Part shown: piece after piece, positions 50,802 through 63,872 of the stretch | Position numbering within the stretch: position 1 is the stretch's first letter | Layout: each line of letters starts with the position of its first letter | Assembly (NCBI GenBank): GCA_013399855.1 | Contig: VXAY01006800.1 | Coordinates: 1,092,578-1,156,577, forward strand | DNA: 64,000 nt | Reading direction: 5' to 3' | Source of the DNA: Oxyruncus cristatus | Taxonomy: Eukaryota > Chordata > Aves > Passeriformes > Cotingidae | The notes under the pieces: model-generated | What the model was told of the DNA's origin: nothing | What the model saw: only the letters and a program-made list of their open reading frames with translations | Database searches by the model: none | Made by a program: the position numbers and the translations under genes

Positions 50802-51543
50802 ACATTCACAAGTTTTAGCAAGAGATTGACTGGAAAACTTCAGTTTACTTGCATTGTAACATTTACTGCCTACGAAGCAGTGGTGGGCAATCCAGCTTCT
50901 TAATGAATTATGCTTTTATGGTAAGCAGGCAAATGAGAGCACCTGGTTTACACACTGCATGTGTCAGAGCTGAGCTTGCTGAACTTGCTCAGTGAAGTGC
51001 ATATAAAATTCATCTTATAAAACCAACTTAAAACAACCTGAAGAAAAAAAAAAGTCTATTTAACTACCCACCGGTGAAATATGAAAGAACATCCTCAAAT
51101 ACTCTAGAGTGATTGTTTGGAAAATAGAAATGTTAAAGAGCCCAGCTCAGTACTGTGCTTAACACTGTGCTTAAATGTAAGTATGTGTTCAAACCTTGTT
51201 TTAATTCATTTTCCAGAGCTCAGTGGTACTTAAATATACATGTAACTGTGCAATTGAATGTTTCGCTGAAAAGGTGCCCCCAGCGTTTTCTGAGACACCT
51301 TGCAGTCCAAGATGCTGAATAATGCTATGATTTGCAAATGTGTTTGTAAATGTAACTACCAGCATCTACCTGCTATGCTTAATGCCACTAATTTAAGATG
51401 CTGATTGTAAAAAAGATTTAACCTGTATTTGAGTGTATTTTAAAATTTACTTTTGCTACCCAAATATTCGCAGTCAGTTTTCCCTAAGACTCTTTAAGAA
51501 ACTGTAAAATCCCATTTTACATTTAAGGTGGGCATTATTTCAG

Positions 51544-51566
51544 AAAAAAAAAAAAAAAAAAAAAAA
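51544..51566. repeat. Poly(A) tract
   Basis: An uninterrupted run of 23 A. No retrotransposed body was recognised just upstream. Confidence 0.95.
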
Positions 51567-51807
51567 GGGTGGTATCATATTTCATTTTCCGGGATGTAGA
51601 AGTGGTGTTACCTGCTTGGGATGTAAGATAATGTATGAGGCAGTACGACAACAACACTGAAAGTTCCACATGAAGAAAGGTCTATAATTATTTCTTCTTT
51701 TCTTTTTTTTTTCTTTTTTATAAACATAGTATGTTTAAGGAAAAGGGGATTTGTTTCCTTTGAATTTTTCAGTAGAAATTCAAAACTTAAAATATTTTTC
51801 CAGCAAC

Positions 51808-51920
51808 TAAAAAAAACAACCAAGCAAACAAAAACAAAGTCCAAACCAACAAAAAATAAATAAAAAAACAAACCAAAACAAAAAAAAAATTCCACCACCC
51901 CAAAAACACACAAAAGCCAA
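51808..51920. repeat. A-rich low-complexity zone
   Basis: About 110 bases of A with regularly spaced C (CAAA, CCAAA, CAACA words). Similar in texture to the zone at 15.4 kb. Confidence 0.85.
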
Positions 51921-52344
51921 CCCAAAACCCAAACCTAGAACTGCTCACTAAAACTTCATTTATTAAAGGTGAAAAAATACAAAAAGCTGGGGTTTAGCTA
52001 ATTTTTTTTTGTTTGTTTATTCTGTTCTGTTGTGGGTTTAAGTTCCATAGGTTTTAGATGAAATTGCCAGTCACCGACTATTTTATGTGCTTATTGAACC
52101 CTACCTTTTTAAACAGTGAAGTTCCTTTTGAGAATGGCAGTAAAATAGTTTATAGTTTAACAAAGATGAGATGTTAAGCAGAGTTCTGATTCCAGCTGAA
52201 TTTTCTTCCATAGATACATGATGATTTGGGCAGGTGACCTGTGTGAAGTTCACACCTTCCCCACTGCTCTTTGTCTACCAATGTTTTTTGTCAGTGTCCT
52301 TCAGCATAACAATAGGACACATCTGGGCTGTGTATTATTATGAT

Positions 52345-52545
52345 TTTCCTTTAAATAAAAAGCTGGATTGTGTAGCACATATCCTCTTCTAACATCTCAG
52401 CAATATGATGCGTAAACCCCTGATCTGTTCTCTCTCCAGAAGGAGTGCTAATTGTGCGTTTGATAATTAGACTATAAATATCCATCCAGACAATGTGAAT
52501 TAAACACCCTCGTGGATTTGAAGCTAAACTTTTTGTGTCTGACAC
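52345..52545. promoter_or_regulatory. Candidate conserved non-coding segment
   Basis: Non-repetitive, balanced sequence with GATGCGTAAACCCC (FOX-like), GTGCTAATTGTGCG, TTTGATAATTAGAC, ACAATGTGAATTAAAC and an isolated CTCGTGG. Several CpGs are kept. It stops abruptly at the T run beginning 52549. Motif-based inference only. Confidence 0.3.
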
Positions 52546-52548
52546 ATC

Positions 52549-52563
52549 TTTTTTTTTTTTTTT
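52549..52563. repeat. Poly(T) tract
   Basis: An uninterrupted run of about 15 T, immediately beside the candidate element. Confidence 0.9.
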
Positions 52564-53129
52564 CCTTTGATTATCTTGCACAGTAAGGCAGAGTCGATGC
52601 CTGAGTTGTGGGGATATTTAGTAACTGCACAATTAAGTTCTGAGTGAGGAGGATGAGTTTGTGTTTATCTTAACTAATAGAACATCAGGAATTTCATCAC
52701 ATCTGCAATGGAAGGCTGTTACCATATTTTCAGTCTCTCTGACTTTTTGTGTGATGCCACCTATACTCCCTTTTAATTAAAATTGTGCCCTCTAGAATCA
52801 TGAATTTTCCCGGTGACATCAGTAGGGACAACATCAAGCCCTCAAAGACTAGTTCTTTAACTTTCTTAAAACATTTAAATTCAGAGGAGCTTAACATAAT
52901 AGCTTTCAGGTGTATTTTAAGACTGGATTTCTCATTTGAAACTAATCCCACCTGTCACCTGAAAAACTTCCTGAAGTGGCCTGTCTTTAAAACATGTTTA
53001 TGTATTTTTCAAGTATGCTAAGTACTGTTTGGAATAACTCTTAGCCTAGGCTTGACGGAAAATCAACCTTTTGCAGGAACACAAAAACTCTGTGTATTCT
53101 GGGTAAACATAATTGTACTCCCACAATTA

Positions 53130-53345
53130 TGTTGGTGAACAGAAGAAAACTATTGAGCTATATTTTGCCATTAAAATTATTCATTTAAATGGGTTGTTTC
53201 CATTGTGCACAGGTGGTAAACTTATCTCACATGGTTTTTATATAAAAGCCTGAAATAAGCGAACACGGGCAAACAGAATCTAATGGTGTCATTAAAATGA
53301 TTGTAAACATGCCTGTTGGGGCAGATGTGTGCTTTCCTTCTATGG
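53130..53345. promoter_or_regulatory. Candidate conserved non-coding segment with SOX, E-box, FOX and TATA-like words
   Basis: Contains TTTCCATTGTGC (SOX-like), CAGGTGGTAAACTTATCTC (E-box, FOX-like and GATA-like words in tandem), TATATAAAAG at 53239-53248, GCGAACACGGGC with retained CpGs, and GATTGTAAACATG (FOX-like). Non-repetitive. It could be an enhancer or, because of the TATA-like word, a distal promoter of a non-coding transcript. Confidence 0.3.
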
Positions 53346-53349
53346 ATAT

Positions 53350-55665
53350 ACATTCAGATTGTTGGTCAGGATCAAACAAATGCAGACTTTTAGCATGTCA
53401 AAAAATGTCTGTATTGTAACAGGTTCTGTTTGGAAAGAAATCTGTTTCCTTGAGGCCAGAATAGCTATAAAATAACCAGACTACCTGATCATATCCAATG
53501 TCTACTCCTATTTTCTTTGATTAGAGCTGTATTCCCTGTATTCTCTGCCATCTATGGTTTCAGCGGAACAACAGATTATGTGTTGCATCATTCTGGTCTG
53601 AGGAAACGTTTCAACAGAGTAATAAATGTAGAGAAATATACAAAACTCAGGGCCAGGAAGTCATCAGCTTTTTCTTCTCTCTGAAAATGTTGCCCTTCGT
53701 TTAACTACAATTGTCAGCTTTCCAGCGATTATTTACTCTATTACACGAGGGAACACAGGCATGGCTGTTGTTATCCACCAGAGGATAGGATGAATTTAAA
53801 CACATTTCCTCAGAGCCAAATTCTCCAGCCTAAACCAAAAATTGATGGACAGCTGGGAATTCAGCAGAACCATGTGCTTCCCTTCTGTTTGGAGCAGCTA
53901 CTTGCAGAGAAAAGTGTAGTTCTGCGGTTGCTCAATCCACCTTCTAGCAAAGAGTCCTCTGGAGTCTGGAGTAAGGCTCATGGGGAAAGAAGCCAGAGGA
54001 TTTACAACCATCTGTCTGTACCCTTCCCCTGGGAAAATGACTGTGCAGAAGTTATGTGTCCCAGAGGAGGGATTCCTTCTCAGCATTTTTTTAGGGCAAC
54101 ATCTTCTACAGGAAAGGGTTGGCTTTGCCATCCAGGATTTAAACTTCTGTTTAACTAGAGTAATGCTCAGAATCCTTAAATGCTCACAGTGTCACTTGTA
54201 CTAAATCCTACTTTTCAGGCTTTATAATTTTAAAATTATACAGCTCCATTTAGTTAGCCAAGAAACCTTGCTATATCCCAATCTACCCCTTATACATTGG
54301 TTAACAGCTCTCATCTTTGCTCAAGTGCAAAAGAAAGTCTGATCTTCATTTTGTGTGTCTGTAGCTCTACAGGCAGTGATGGTGCTATGCCAACACATCA
54401 GCAGAGACAGCTGGTTTATAGACAGCTATAGTCATATGTCTTAGAAGTTAAGCACTTCTGTGTTGAGAATGTACTGAATTTTAGATTTGGGATCTGAATC
54501 TCTTGTCATCAGCCTCAGTGAAAGTCCAGCACAGCTTTGGAATTACGTAGGTGTAATGCTGATGCATAAGACAGAAATATCCATTCCATACGGAACAATG
54601 CACCTTTAGAAATGGGCATACAATGTCTCTTTCTTTTTAAAATACACAAAGCTCTTTACCTAAAAGTACATCAAACTCTTGGACTTCTTGACTTCTTTCT
54701 GTGTTGTTGAACTGCCTGAATATAGATTGCTTGTGGTGTTATTAGATTACTGTAGTTGGACTTGAGATTTGACACCTAAGCAATGAGTATCAGTACAATA
54801 TCTCTATCCAATTTGCTTGGCCAATGAAAGCACCCCCATGTTCTCTTAACCAGATGAAGCACAGAAGGTTACACAAGAAAAGTTTTCTTAGCTCAACATG
54901 AATATTCCTGAATAAAATCCTTTATCTGAGTGCACCCAGACTCAGATGAAGAATAATGTCAATGCAAGTATTTTGTACATAAGTTGATCTGGATAGGAAA
55001 GTGGCTCTTTATAGCAATTTCCTCTTGCTTGCTTTCAAAAAACAGGTCCTGCCTGAGTTAAAAATAGCTATACACAAAGTTAGAATGAAAACATTTACCG
55101 TTACTTGTGGCTTTTGTGTTTCTCTGTTTACAACCAAAATTTCCAAAGAAAAAATGCAGTACACTTCTATATTTAGTAAATTGTTCTGGTGGAGAGAGAG
55201 TTAATGAGGCTGTCCATACACCTCGGTGTCCAAATAGCCTCCTTGACTGATGATGCGAGGAGCCAACCTACACCATGGGTCAGTGCCCAGCACAGCCCTG
55301 CACGAAGAAACATTGCAGAGTTCCTTGTGTAGGTGGAGACATTTCTACTCCACAGCATTCAGACACATTAGATCTCTCCAGGAACAAGCTGAGGATTTAT
55401 CATAATGGAAGTAAAAGTAGGTAATTTTTACTAATCTCAGCTTGGTTTTTAACCTTCTTTTTATGGAAAGTAATCTTTGATTTAAATGTTTGAAGCTCTA
55501 CCTGTCAGAATGCTAAGCCATTTAAAAGTAATTTTCTGTATGTTAACTCTCTCTCAAGCTACTGAGTCTAATTTTCATTTTGTGCACAGTGCAGCATAGC
55601 TTTTTTAAATTATGCATGTCAGCCTGAGAACATAGCTAGAGGTACTCACACTACCTGCTCTACAC
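53350..55665. other. Non-coding DNA, no gene recognised
   Basis: A 122-codon + frame at 53790-54158 is opposed by a 77-codon minus frame and overlapped by a second + frame. None has a recognisable domain. No transposon ends seen. Confidence 0.5.
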
Positions 55666-55830
55666 CCATTTAATTTAACAATGCCTCTTTTATTAACTGA
55701 GTACTTTTGGCTCTCAGTTGCTGGATAATTTCATGATGACTGCTTTCTAAACAGCAGTACCAATAGGTTACCTGCACAGGGAGGGCTGTTGGCAGCACCT
55801 GGATGATCAGGCAGGTTACATTCCAGATTT

Positions 55831-55992
55831 CTTGTTTGAGCCGGGCTATGTCCTTCACAAACTCTGATCTGGTGCAAAGCAGTGTCCCGTGCCCACTGTG
55901 CCTCAGAACTTCTTGTTTGAGCCAGGCTGTGTCCTTCACCAGCACTGACCCAGCACAACGCACGGTGTCTCATCACATGGAGCTCTGCAGCC
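55831..55992. repeat. Imperfect tandem duplication, period 81 bp (27 codons)
   Basis: The 10-base word CTTGTTTGAG at 55831 recurs at 55912, and alignment continues with GCCRGGCTRTGTCCTTCAC and related sequence for about 65 bases before fading. Because 81 is a multiple of three, frames stay open through both copies. On the minus strand the frame 55670-55963 repeats a peptide of the form VKD-A-LKQE at 27-residue spacing. Three frames across both strands are open for about 100 codons. No known protein is recognised. Confidence 0.75.
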
Positions 55993-56749
55993 AGAAAGGA
56001 GCTTCTGTCTGGAGCATTAACACGCTCACTGTCCCTGTAGGATATTCCAGGAGCAGAAAAAAGGGTTTTGCTATAGTTACTATTCACATGAATTGTCTAC
56101 CACCTAGGATACCAAGGTAAGGTTTCTGCTTTAACTGGGAGACTGGGGCACAGTTGGGCTTAATTTCTGCTGATTCTCTACCTGCCTCATTGACATGAGA
56201 CTTTTGTTAATCCTTCATACCCTGTGTGATGGACAGCACAGCATGTAACAGCACTGAAGGAGTACAGTGTCCTCTCCTCCAGAATGCATCATACCTTAGC
56301 CACATCTTCTCTAAGAAACAGATGTCAGACTTCTGGATAAGGAAGGATTGCATCCAAGATTCCCCAGTGCAAATCAGAGCTGTAGCCATGAGGCTGTTAT
56401 GGCAAAAAACAGCCCCTACTTCTCCTGCTCAGCTCTATGCTGCTCATGGAATATTCATGGAACACATGCTCCTGTGTATGTGGCCATAGGATAGGTACGT
56501 GTAGCTCAGACTAGAGATGATGTTTCTGGTAATTCATATGGTAATAGGATTTTAAAACATCTTTTTCCTTTTCTGACAAATCCAGTAAAAAAAAAAAAGT
56601 TATATTTAGAACAGTATCCACTGAAAAATTGTAATTTCATATGTTAGATATAACTTCATTTGTCATGTTTGTGCAATTTTTTAAAACTTTTTAGAAAGAA
56701 CTCTAGGTATTAAAACTGTTTTGCAAATTTTGATGGTTGTCACTTCTAG

Positions 56750-56783
56750 TCTTCTTTTTTTTCTTCTCTTTTTTTTTTTTTTT
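56750..56783. repeat. T-rich (CTTT-like) tract
   Basis: Thirty-four bases of T with a few C. Confidence 0.85.
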
Positions 56784-59700
56784 CCACAATGGCAGGCAAA
56801 ATTGAAAGAAGGAAACTGCCATATCTAACAAAACCATTAAGAATAATTTTGAATTTTTAAATTTTGCCATGCACCGGTAACAAGGCAACAAACATTAGTA
56901 TTTTCTCTCAGTCCTTTATCATGAAAAAAGTGCCAAGATGGACACTTCTGAGAATAAGGCCATTTTTGTTTTTCAAGGGATAGTAAATAATTGTACAAAA
57001 TTTTATGTTTAGATGAGTAAGGAATATGTCACTTATTAGTCCAGGATTATCATAATAGTGAATATTCAACACATACACTTTGAAGTAGATATTCCTATAT
57101 TACTATTCTGCTGCTGTACAATTTTATGTATTTACTTATTTATTACTTTTAAATGTCCAATTATAAAAGAAGAATAATATGTCAAGGATCTACTGTTTTA
57201 TTCAATTTCGGGTAGTATTGTTTTTGTGGTTTTTTTTACTTGTTAGTTTAGTTTTTAAGATTTGTTTTGGGTTTGTTGTCATGATTTTTTTATGAAAGCA
57301 AATACTGACTTGCTGCAGCCTTTGAATTACTTTCTGCTTCTTTAATAGAGCACTTGTTTCTTACATGTGCCAAAAAAAAGGCTCTTGGAATAGCTCTGCA
57401 GAGACTCATTTAAAATTACTTTTATCACAAATTTAGTTTTCTGGATGCATGCTATTTTCTTTCTTTTAGTCTGGCCAAACAAATTATTATAGTGTAATCC
57501 TGATTTCAATATTATCTCTTTTATTGTTTGGAATAGATAACTTCTTCACAATTTGTGAAAGTGAAAAGAGTGCCAATAATGTACTAGACTTAAAAACATT
57601 GGTCTTCAACAGGTTATGATGAACAATGATGTGCTAATATGGGTGAAAAATCAGTGCCTAAATGAAACAGTTTCCCATCATGGTCACTGATGTGGAAAAT
57701 TCTTCATATATCTTGAGATGAGTCTGTTTGGTTTGGGGTTTTTTTTGTTTTGGTTGGTTTGTTGATGTCTGTTATTGTTTGGGGGTTTTTGTTCAATTTT
57801 ATTTTTTTTCTTGTTTTCTTTCCTTGGAAGAAGAGAAAAGGTGTTAGGGAATGTCTTTTTCCTTTTTCTTTTCCCCCATTACTCCTGTATATGAAGGCTG
57901 TAACTTTTCTTGTACCTCTGATACAATGGGACTAATCCTAATGCTTTGGTATTCTAAATGGATACATTTAAAATTCATCCAGTATGTAAAAATCCCATCA
58001 CTGGACATCTTAAAGTCAGTTATTTGCTGTCTGATAATGACCTATACAATTGAAAAGCAATAAATGAAAATCCTGCTGACACATACCTAGGCTGTAAAAT
58101 TACATTCCTAGTTGAAGGTAATTTAAATAAAGAGTAGCATGGGATATGATAAGATATACTTTCAAAAATAAATCATAGGGCTAAGACACTTTCCATTCTG
58201 ATGAAAATGTTTGATATCCATACTTAGATTTATTCATATCAGTGGAAATTTTTACATAAAATAAGATTTTCCTCCCAAATTAGACAGAGTTTCTTGCCGA
58301 AAAAGCATTAGTAGCCATGGTTGGTAAATATTGGCAGTAGAGTAACAGGAAAGTCTCAGTAAGAAGTGAGGTCAGAGCTGGGTGCTCTACTCTGCAAACA
58401 TCTGAAGGCACAAAGGGTTTGCTGTCAGACAGTGGTAAATAAATGAAAGGTCATTATGTTCCTGTATATAGTGGGTGACTTTTTATTTTTTTAATCAGGG
58501 GGCTGAACCTACTTAACCTTTAAGCCTTAAGTCATCCTCTGTTTTTTCTAAATGTTTCTGCCTCTTCACCTTATATTAAAACCACAGTTTTAGAGCTTGC
58601 ATCCACCAGGAAGAAAAGCAAAGGGAAAATAAAAAAAGAAGCACAATCTCTTCACAGGCAAAAAAAGGATCTTTGCAATTTATGAGCTGAGGTTCTTTTT
58701 ATTTCTGGTAACATATAGAGAAATTTAAATTGTTTTAGATAGCTTTTAATGTATGTACCTCCTCCAACCCTTGGAAAAAGCAAGTGTCCTCTTTTTGGAA
58801 ACCTCCTGTTGGTGCACTCTGTGGTGTGCAGGATGGGAACAGATGCAAAACAAGCTCTTAATATTGTAGTAGAACACGCACAGTGGATTGAGACATTCTG
58901 AAACAGGACATTTGGTACCATGAAAAAAAGATGCCTTCGCCCTACACACACCCCATGTATAATGCCCTGTAATTTCCTGTCTCCTACTCTCTCCCAAATT
59001 ATGTGCAGAAACATCTAATAAACTGTCTTGCTAAAACATACTGCGTAACCAAGACATATGGACGACAGAGAAATAGCATTGAGAAGAATATTCTGCCTTG
59101 ATGCTCAGTATGTGGACTTGACTTTTCACAAGGAATGACCTCAGCCTCATTCCTCAAGGCTTCCCTTCTTTACAGTCCAAGCATTTGAGTCAAAATTGCT
59201 GGGACTTAAATGCCAAACTAATCTAATTTAATACTTTTAGTAATAGCTTGAGTCATGCTCTGAATGCTCTGCCTTGCTTCATTTAATTAAAAAAACAACA
59301 CAAGGCAAAAATAATACAAAATCAAGGCTGCCAAAGCTCTGTAGTCTGCTTGTTATCCAAGTGGGATTTGTTTACCAACTTTATACTTTATATAGCGTAC
59401 AGTTAAGCTGTTCTCCCAGACTCATTTCTAACACTACTTCTCACACAAGCTAAGGGCTATGAACTCTGCATTTCTCCCAACCAAAGAAGGAAAATGGTAG
59501 TTAATAATACATCATTTTTTTAAAACAAATACTTCATTAATTTAAATAAGTCCTATAATAATCGTAACATACCAGCACAACAATACAAATCCTGGGTATT
59601 GGTATGTCTGTTTGCATGGAAGAATTAACAGAAGGACAGCAAGACAAAAACATAAGCAAGTAGTCTAGCAGTATATTTTTTACCCTTTATTCTTTTCATT

Positions 59701-62700
59701 GAGTAGATCAGAACTCCAGTTGGCATTGTTGTGAACCTCCCTTGTTAAGTAAGATTCTCATCCACTTAATCCTTTTTTTCTGATCCAACACACTATAATC
59801 CAGTAGAGGGTAAGGAGAAATTTCCATTGAAAATTTCTGATTGTCTATCAGGAAGCTTCATACACTTGCTTCTAAACATCTGCTCCTTGCCACTGTCCCA
59901 TCCTAGATGTTGATTTAGAGCAGCATACTAATATTTGCCCCCATTTACATTTGTTGTACGTAAAGAACATACAACAGTAAAAAATATTTGTCATTTGAAT
60001 ATGCACACTTGTAGTATCTGCATCCTCTAAACTTTCAGGCTCAGGTTTTCCATGGTTCCTTCATGTAAACTTTTGAAAGAATAATTCTAATCATCTTTAA
60101 TTTATCTAATTTCCAGTCTCACGAAGTCATTATGAGCATTTTCTGCACAAATATTGGGATTCATCTGAACTGACATTAAATGCTTGCAGTATGGAAACAC
60201 TGGTATAAATTGACAAAATCCCCATTTCTAGAGAGTGATTTGTCTGACCTATTTTAATAATTTATTTACCAAAACATGGCTCATACCTTACAGGTTTCTA
60301 CCATAGGAAAGATTTTGACCATAACTGAATCTTAAGATGGCTAGCTCAAAAATGAATTATAAGAGGAATCTTAACCAGTCATGCCTGTAGTCTAGGTTAA
60401 GATCTCACAAGACTACGTGGACCGCAGAAATCCTTGTACCTAAGCTGCAGCTTACTGAAAACTGGAGGCATATTTTGAGAGCCAAAAAGATGTAATTCCA
60501 TATATCCCTACTTCCTGCTCAGACAAATGCCACCACAAAGTAAGAACTGAGTAGCACAAGTTGCAGCAACAGCATCAGCATCCGCCACCTCTGCGCCGGG
60601 CCGTGAGTGGCTCTCTGAGCTCAGCAGCCAGAGTTCACTGGCCAAACAGCTGCTCCCCATCTTCTCCAGGGAAAAGGCAGTAGGCCAGATATTTTTCTGC
60701 ACATACTTTGAAGTAGCTTTACCACTGCTATTGGTATATATATTCCGTAATTTGATTTAAACAGTTTGTTCTTGCAAAGGGACCTGCAGCCAAATCATGT
60801 GCCGTTAAGGAAAAACAAGACAAAATCGTCACTTCCCATTTATTAAAATGAGGACTGAACCTGGATGCCCTCATGCTTCAGAAAATCAGTGGTATGGATC
60901 CATGCAAGAACGTTATGACAAACTCAAATTCTGTCGCAAACAATATAATTATATGCCTAAAAGCCCTCAACTTCAGCAAAAAAAAATGGATCTGATGATA
61001 AAGTTTCATTTTTTAGGTCCGTCTCTTTCTAAAAACAAGACCTCGGTTTAGACTAGCCATGATTGCTGAAGCCTTTTTTTCAGTAGAGAAGGAAAATGAA
61101 TGTCAGGTCTAGTAAAACTCAGGACAGATGATAATGTTTAATTTTCACCACCCACAGATGCTTCTTGAATTAAATAACAGGTCTAAAATCTATTTTCATC
61201 TTTGTACATCCTTGTCTGGCCCATTGGTAAATTCACTTTGACTCAGCTCCTAAAATCCACAAAACAGACAGAGATAAAAACATTTCTTCTTTTTCTATGT
61301 TTAAATTATTGACTAGGGAGGCCACAAAGCGGAGGCAGGTAAGTTAGAGGGCAGCCAGACACTAAATGTGATTGCATATGAAATATTAGAAAATACTACA
61401 TAAACATGGCATGGACTTCTGAATGTCTAGTTTTGGTTTCACTGAGGTTTTGCCTGCACTCCAAATATACATTCACTGTATTGCTTAAACCCATCAACTG
61501 AGCCACAGGTGACAGGAATAATCAGCATTATTGTTAAAGTCTTTTTTTGGACTTCTTAAAGCAAATAACATTGTAACCAAGAGGAAAAAGGGGAGAAACA
61601 GGTATGTGTTTCTAAAGAACCTGACTAAATGGCTGGTCAGAAAAACTGTATTTGAGGACCTTTCAAACCAAGAAGAACACAGCCTAAAATCACTAGCACT
61701 GGGTCTGCACCTACCTCTCTAACTGTCTGTAATGCCTGAATCATAAACTCCAAGGACTGCTCTGCAGTTCTAGTGGTCATTCATCCCCCAGAGAAATATA
61801 AGGGTTGGAAACCATTCTAAAAGCTGCATTTTTTTAAAAAAAAACTCATTACTTTTTCCACCAGTCTGGCCAAATCTCTGCTCACCAAGAACCTTTAGCA
61901 TAAACATCAAAAACAGCTTTTCCAGACAGGCTCGTAAACAATTATAGCTCCTAACTAGACATTGACCTCACTTGCCATATTGTTGTACCACTGCACTATT
62001 CCAAACTATTGTCAAGTATCAGTATGCTTTATTTTTACTGCCATATTACTCTGTGATTGCAGTGTGCTGATGTTATTTGAGCTATTACAATTGGTGGACA
62101 GAGATAAAAACTCTGACCTCTGAGTCAAATGACCATTCATGAATAATGCAAGTAGCTATTTGTCTACTGCTTTTGTTTCTAAGTATTATTCCTCACTTTT
62201 GTCTTTCCTGTATTTCTAAAGACATAGCGTGCCTTTTATCTAGAGGCAGGTAAGCACCTTTACAAATTCTGCTCAGACTAAAAGATTTTTTCATTTATTG
62301 TCATAAAAATGCTTTGCCAGTGACATTTCCTGCTCTTGTGGTTTCTTCCGTACACAGAATACATTCCAATATTTTAGAAATGGGTCTTGCATTGCCAATA
62401 AAATGAAATCTCAATAATTCTTAACTATTCCCTAAATAGTTGAGGGAAAACTAATAAATATCTAGGAATGTCAAACGCTTGGCAATAGAAGCCTATTAAT
62501 CTAGAACAGTTTTTAAAGAATACAAATACAAGAAAACCCATCATGTCTCTCTAACTATCCAACTGTCATGAACCTATGTTAATATATTCCCCGCACTTTC
62601 AATTTTGAATACAATTCCTTGCCTGTTTTACAACGAATATAATCTAGACCCTTGTATTTCCCTGTAGATATTGTTTAATTCTGATCACAGGGAATAAACA

Positions 62701-62853
62701 AAAACAAAAACAGAAACAGGGCACTTTTCTCATTTCAGATCTTGCACTGATATTTTCTAGTTATTAATAAGTACACTATCCCTAAAGAAAAAGCAGAAAC
62801 TATGTCATGATACCAATTCATCTTACAGATTTTCTGGCTGGGTATACTCAGTG

Positions 62854-62874
62854 TTTTTTTCTTTCTTTCTTTCT
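62854..62874. repeat. (CTTT)n microsatellite
   Basis: Seven T followed by three to four CTTT units. Confidence 0.9.
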
Positions 62875-63853
62875 ATTCTTAAGACACTTCTCACCTTGAA
62901 TTCACCTTTAGTCCCTGACCTAACGTTTCCAGTCATCATCTGTATTTTGCACCTTAGTAGGTGACATTAAAATCTTTAAGAAAAATGTGTAGAACAATTG
63001 TGCTTTCAGTGTTAATCTTCTTTTAATGGAGTATTTGCTTTTAGCAGTCTGGAACAGTCTCCTTGGCTGGATCTCATTTTAATCTAATGCATCTGGAGAA
63101 ACAGTAGAAACTTCATTCGTTTTGTAGATGGATAAAGCATACCTTGCTCATCTTCTGTCTATGTGCATTGGAGTAAACTTTATTCATTTCAGTTCAGCAT
63201 TCTGTTAATTTCTAAGTTCCAAAATATATTAACTATTCGGATAACGCTATTATCTGACCAGTTTGTAAAGCTCATTTGCTCAGTACAAAAGTACCATTTC
63301 TGTCCACTCTCATGGAACAGGAGTTTTCTTGGTCATTCTCTGAAAGGAAACTGGGTTTTAACCAAAATTTCATGACTTATTTTTATTTGTGGAAGATTTT
63401 TTAATTTATGTTAACCTTTAATGGCAATCTAATGAACTTTTAGTTGCCCTTAGATTTCTGGGTCTTATCTTGGCTCAACTCAACAAAGTGTGATCAACTG
63501 TCAAAGGGTAGGCTACTGCCCAAAGAAAATCTGTTTTGTGGGACAAGAGTAGTTTATAACTGTCTTAATTACGGGCTTGCTTCAGTGGTTCTGCATGCTG
63601 AAATCCCAAAACATTCACAGGAGTTTATGAATAGCTAAAGAATCTTATGCTGAAACAACATGAGCAAAAATGACTTTTATTTAGTGTGTGACTGTGTATT
63701 TACAGGCTAAATCAGAATGTCAAATGACTTCTGAGCTGGTGACACCCTGGATAATCAGGACTTGCCAATACATGACTAATGATCCGGTACAAACTGTGCT
63801 TGCCTAATTTTTCAGCTGTATAGTGTTTTTCCCCATTAATATTTTTCCTATAC

Positions 63854-63872
63854 TTTTTTTTTTTCTTTTTTA
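63854..63872. repeat. T-rich tract
   Basis: T run of about 18 with one C. Confidence 0.85.

Larger units (their letters stand above)
50802..52335. other. Non-coding AT-rich DNA, no gene recognised
   Basis: Contains poly(A) at 51544-51566 and an A-rich low-complexity zone at about 51808-51920 that generates a spurious hydrophobic 105-codon minus frame. A homopolymer-poor stretch at 51.23-51.41 kb could be conserved but has no clear signature. Confidence 0.5.

Noticed and set aside
51608..51925. Hydrophobic 105-codon minus frame resembling a membrane protein
   Set aside because: Phe/Val-rich only because it reads the complement of an A-rich low-complexity zone.
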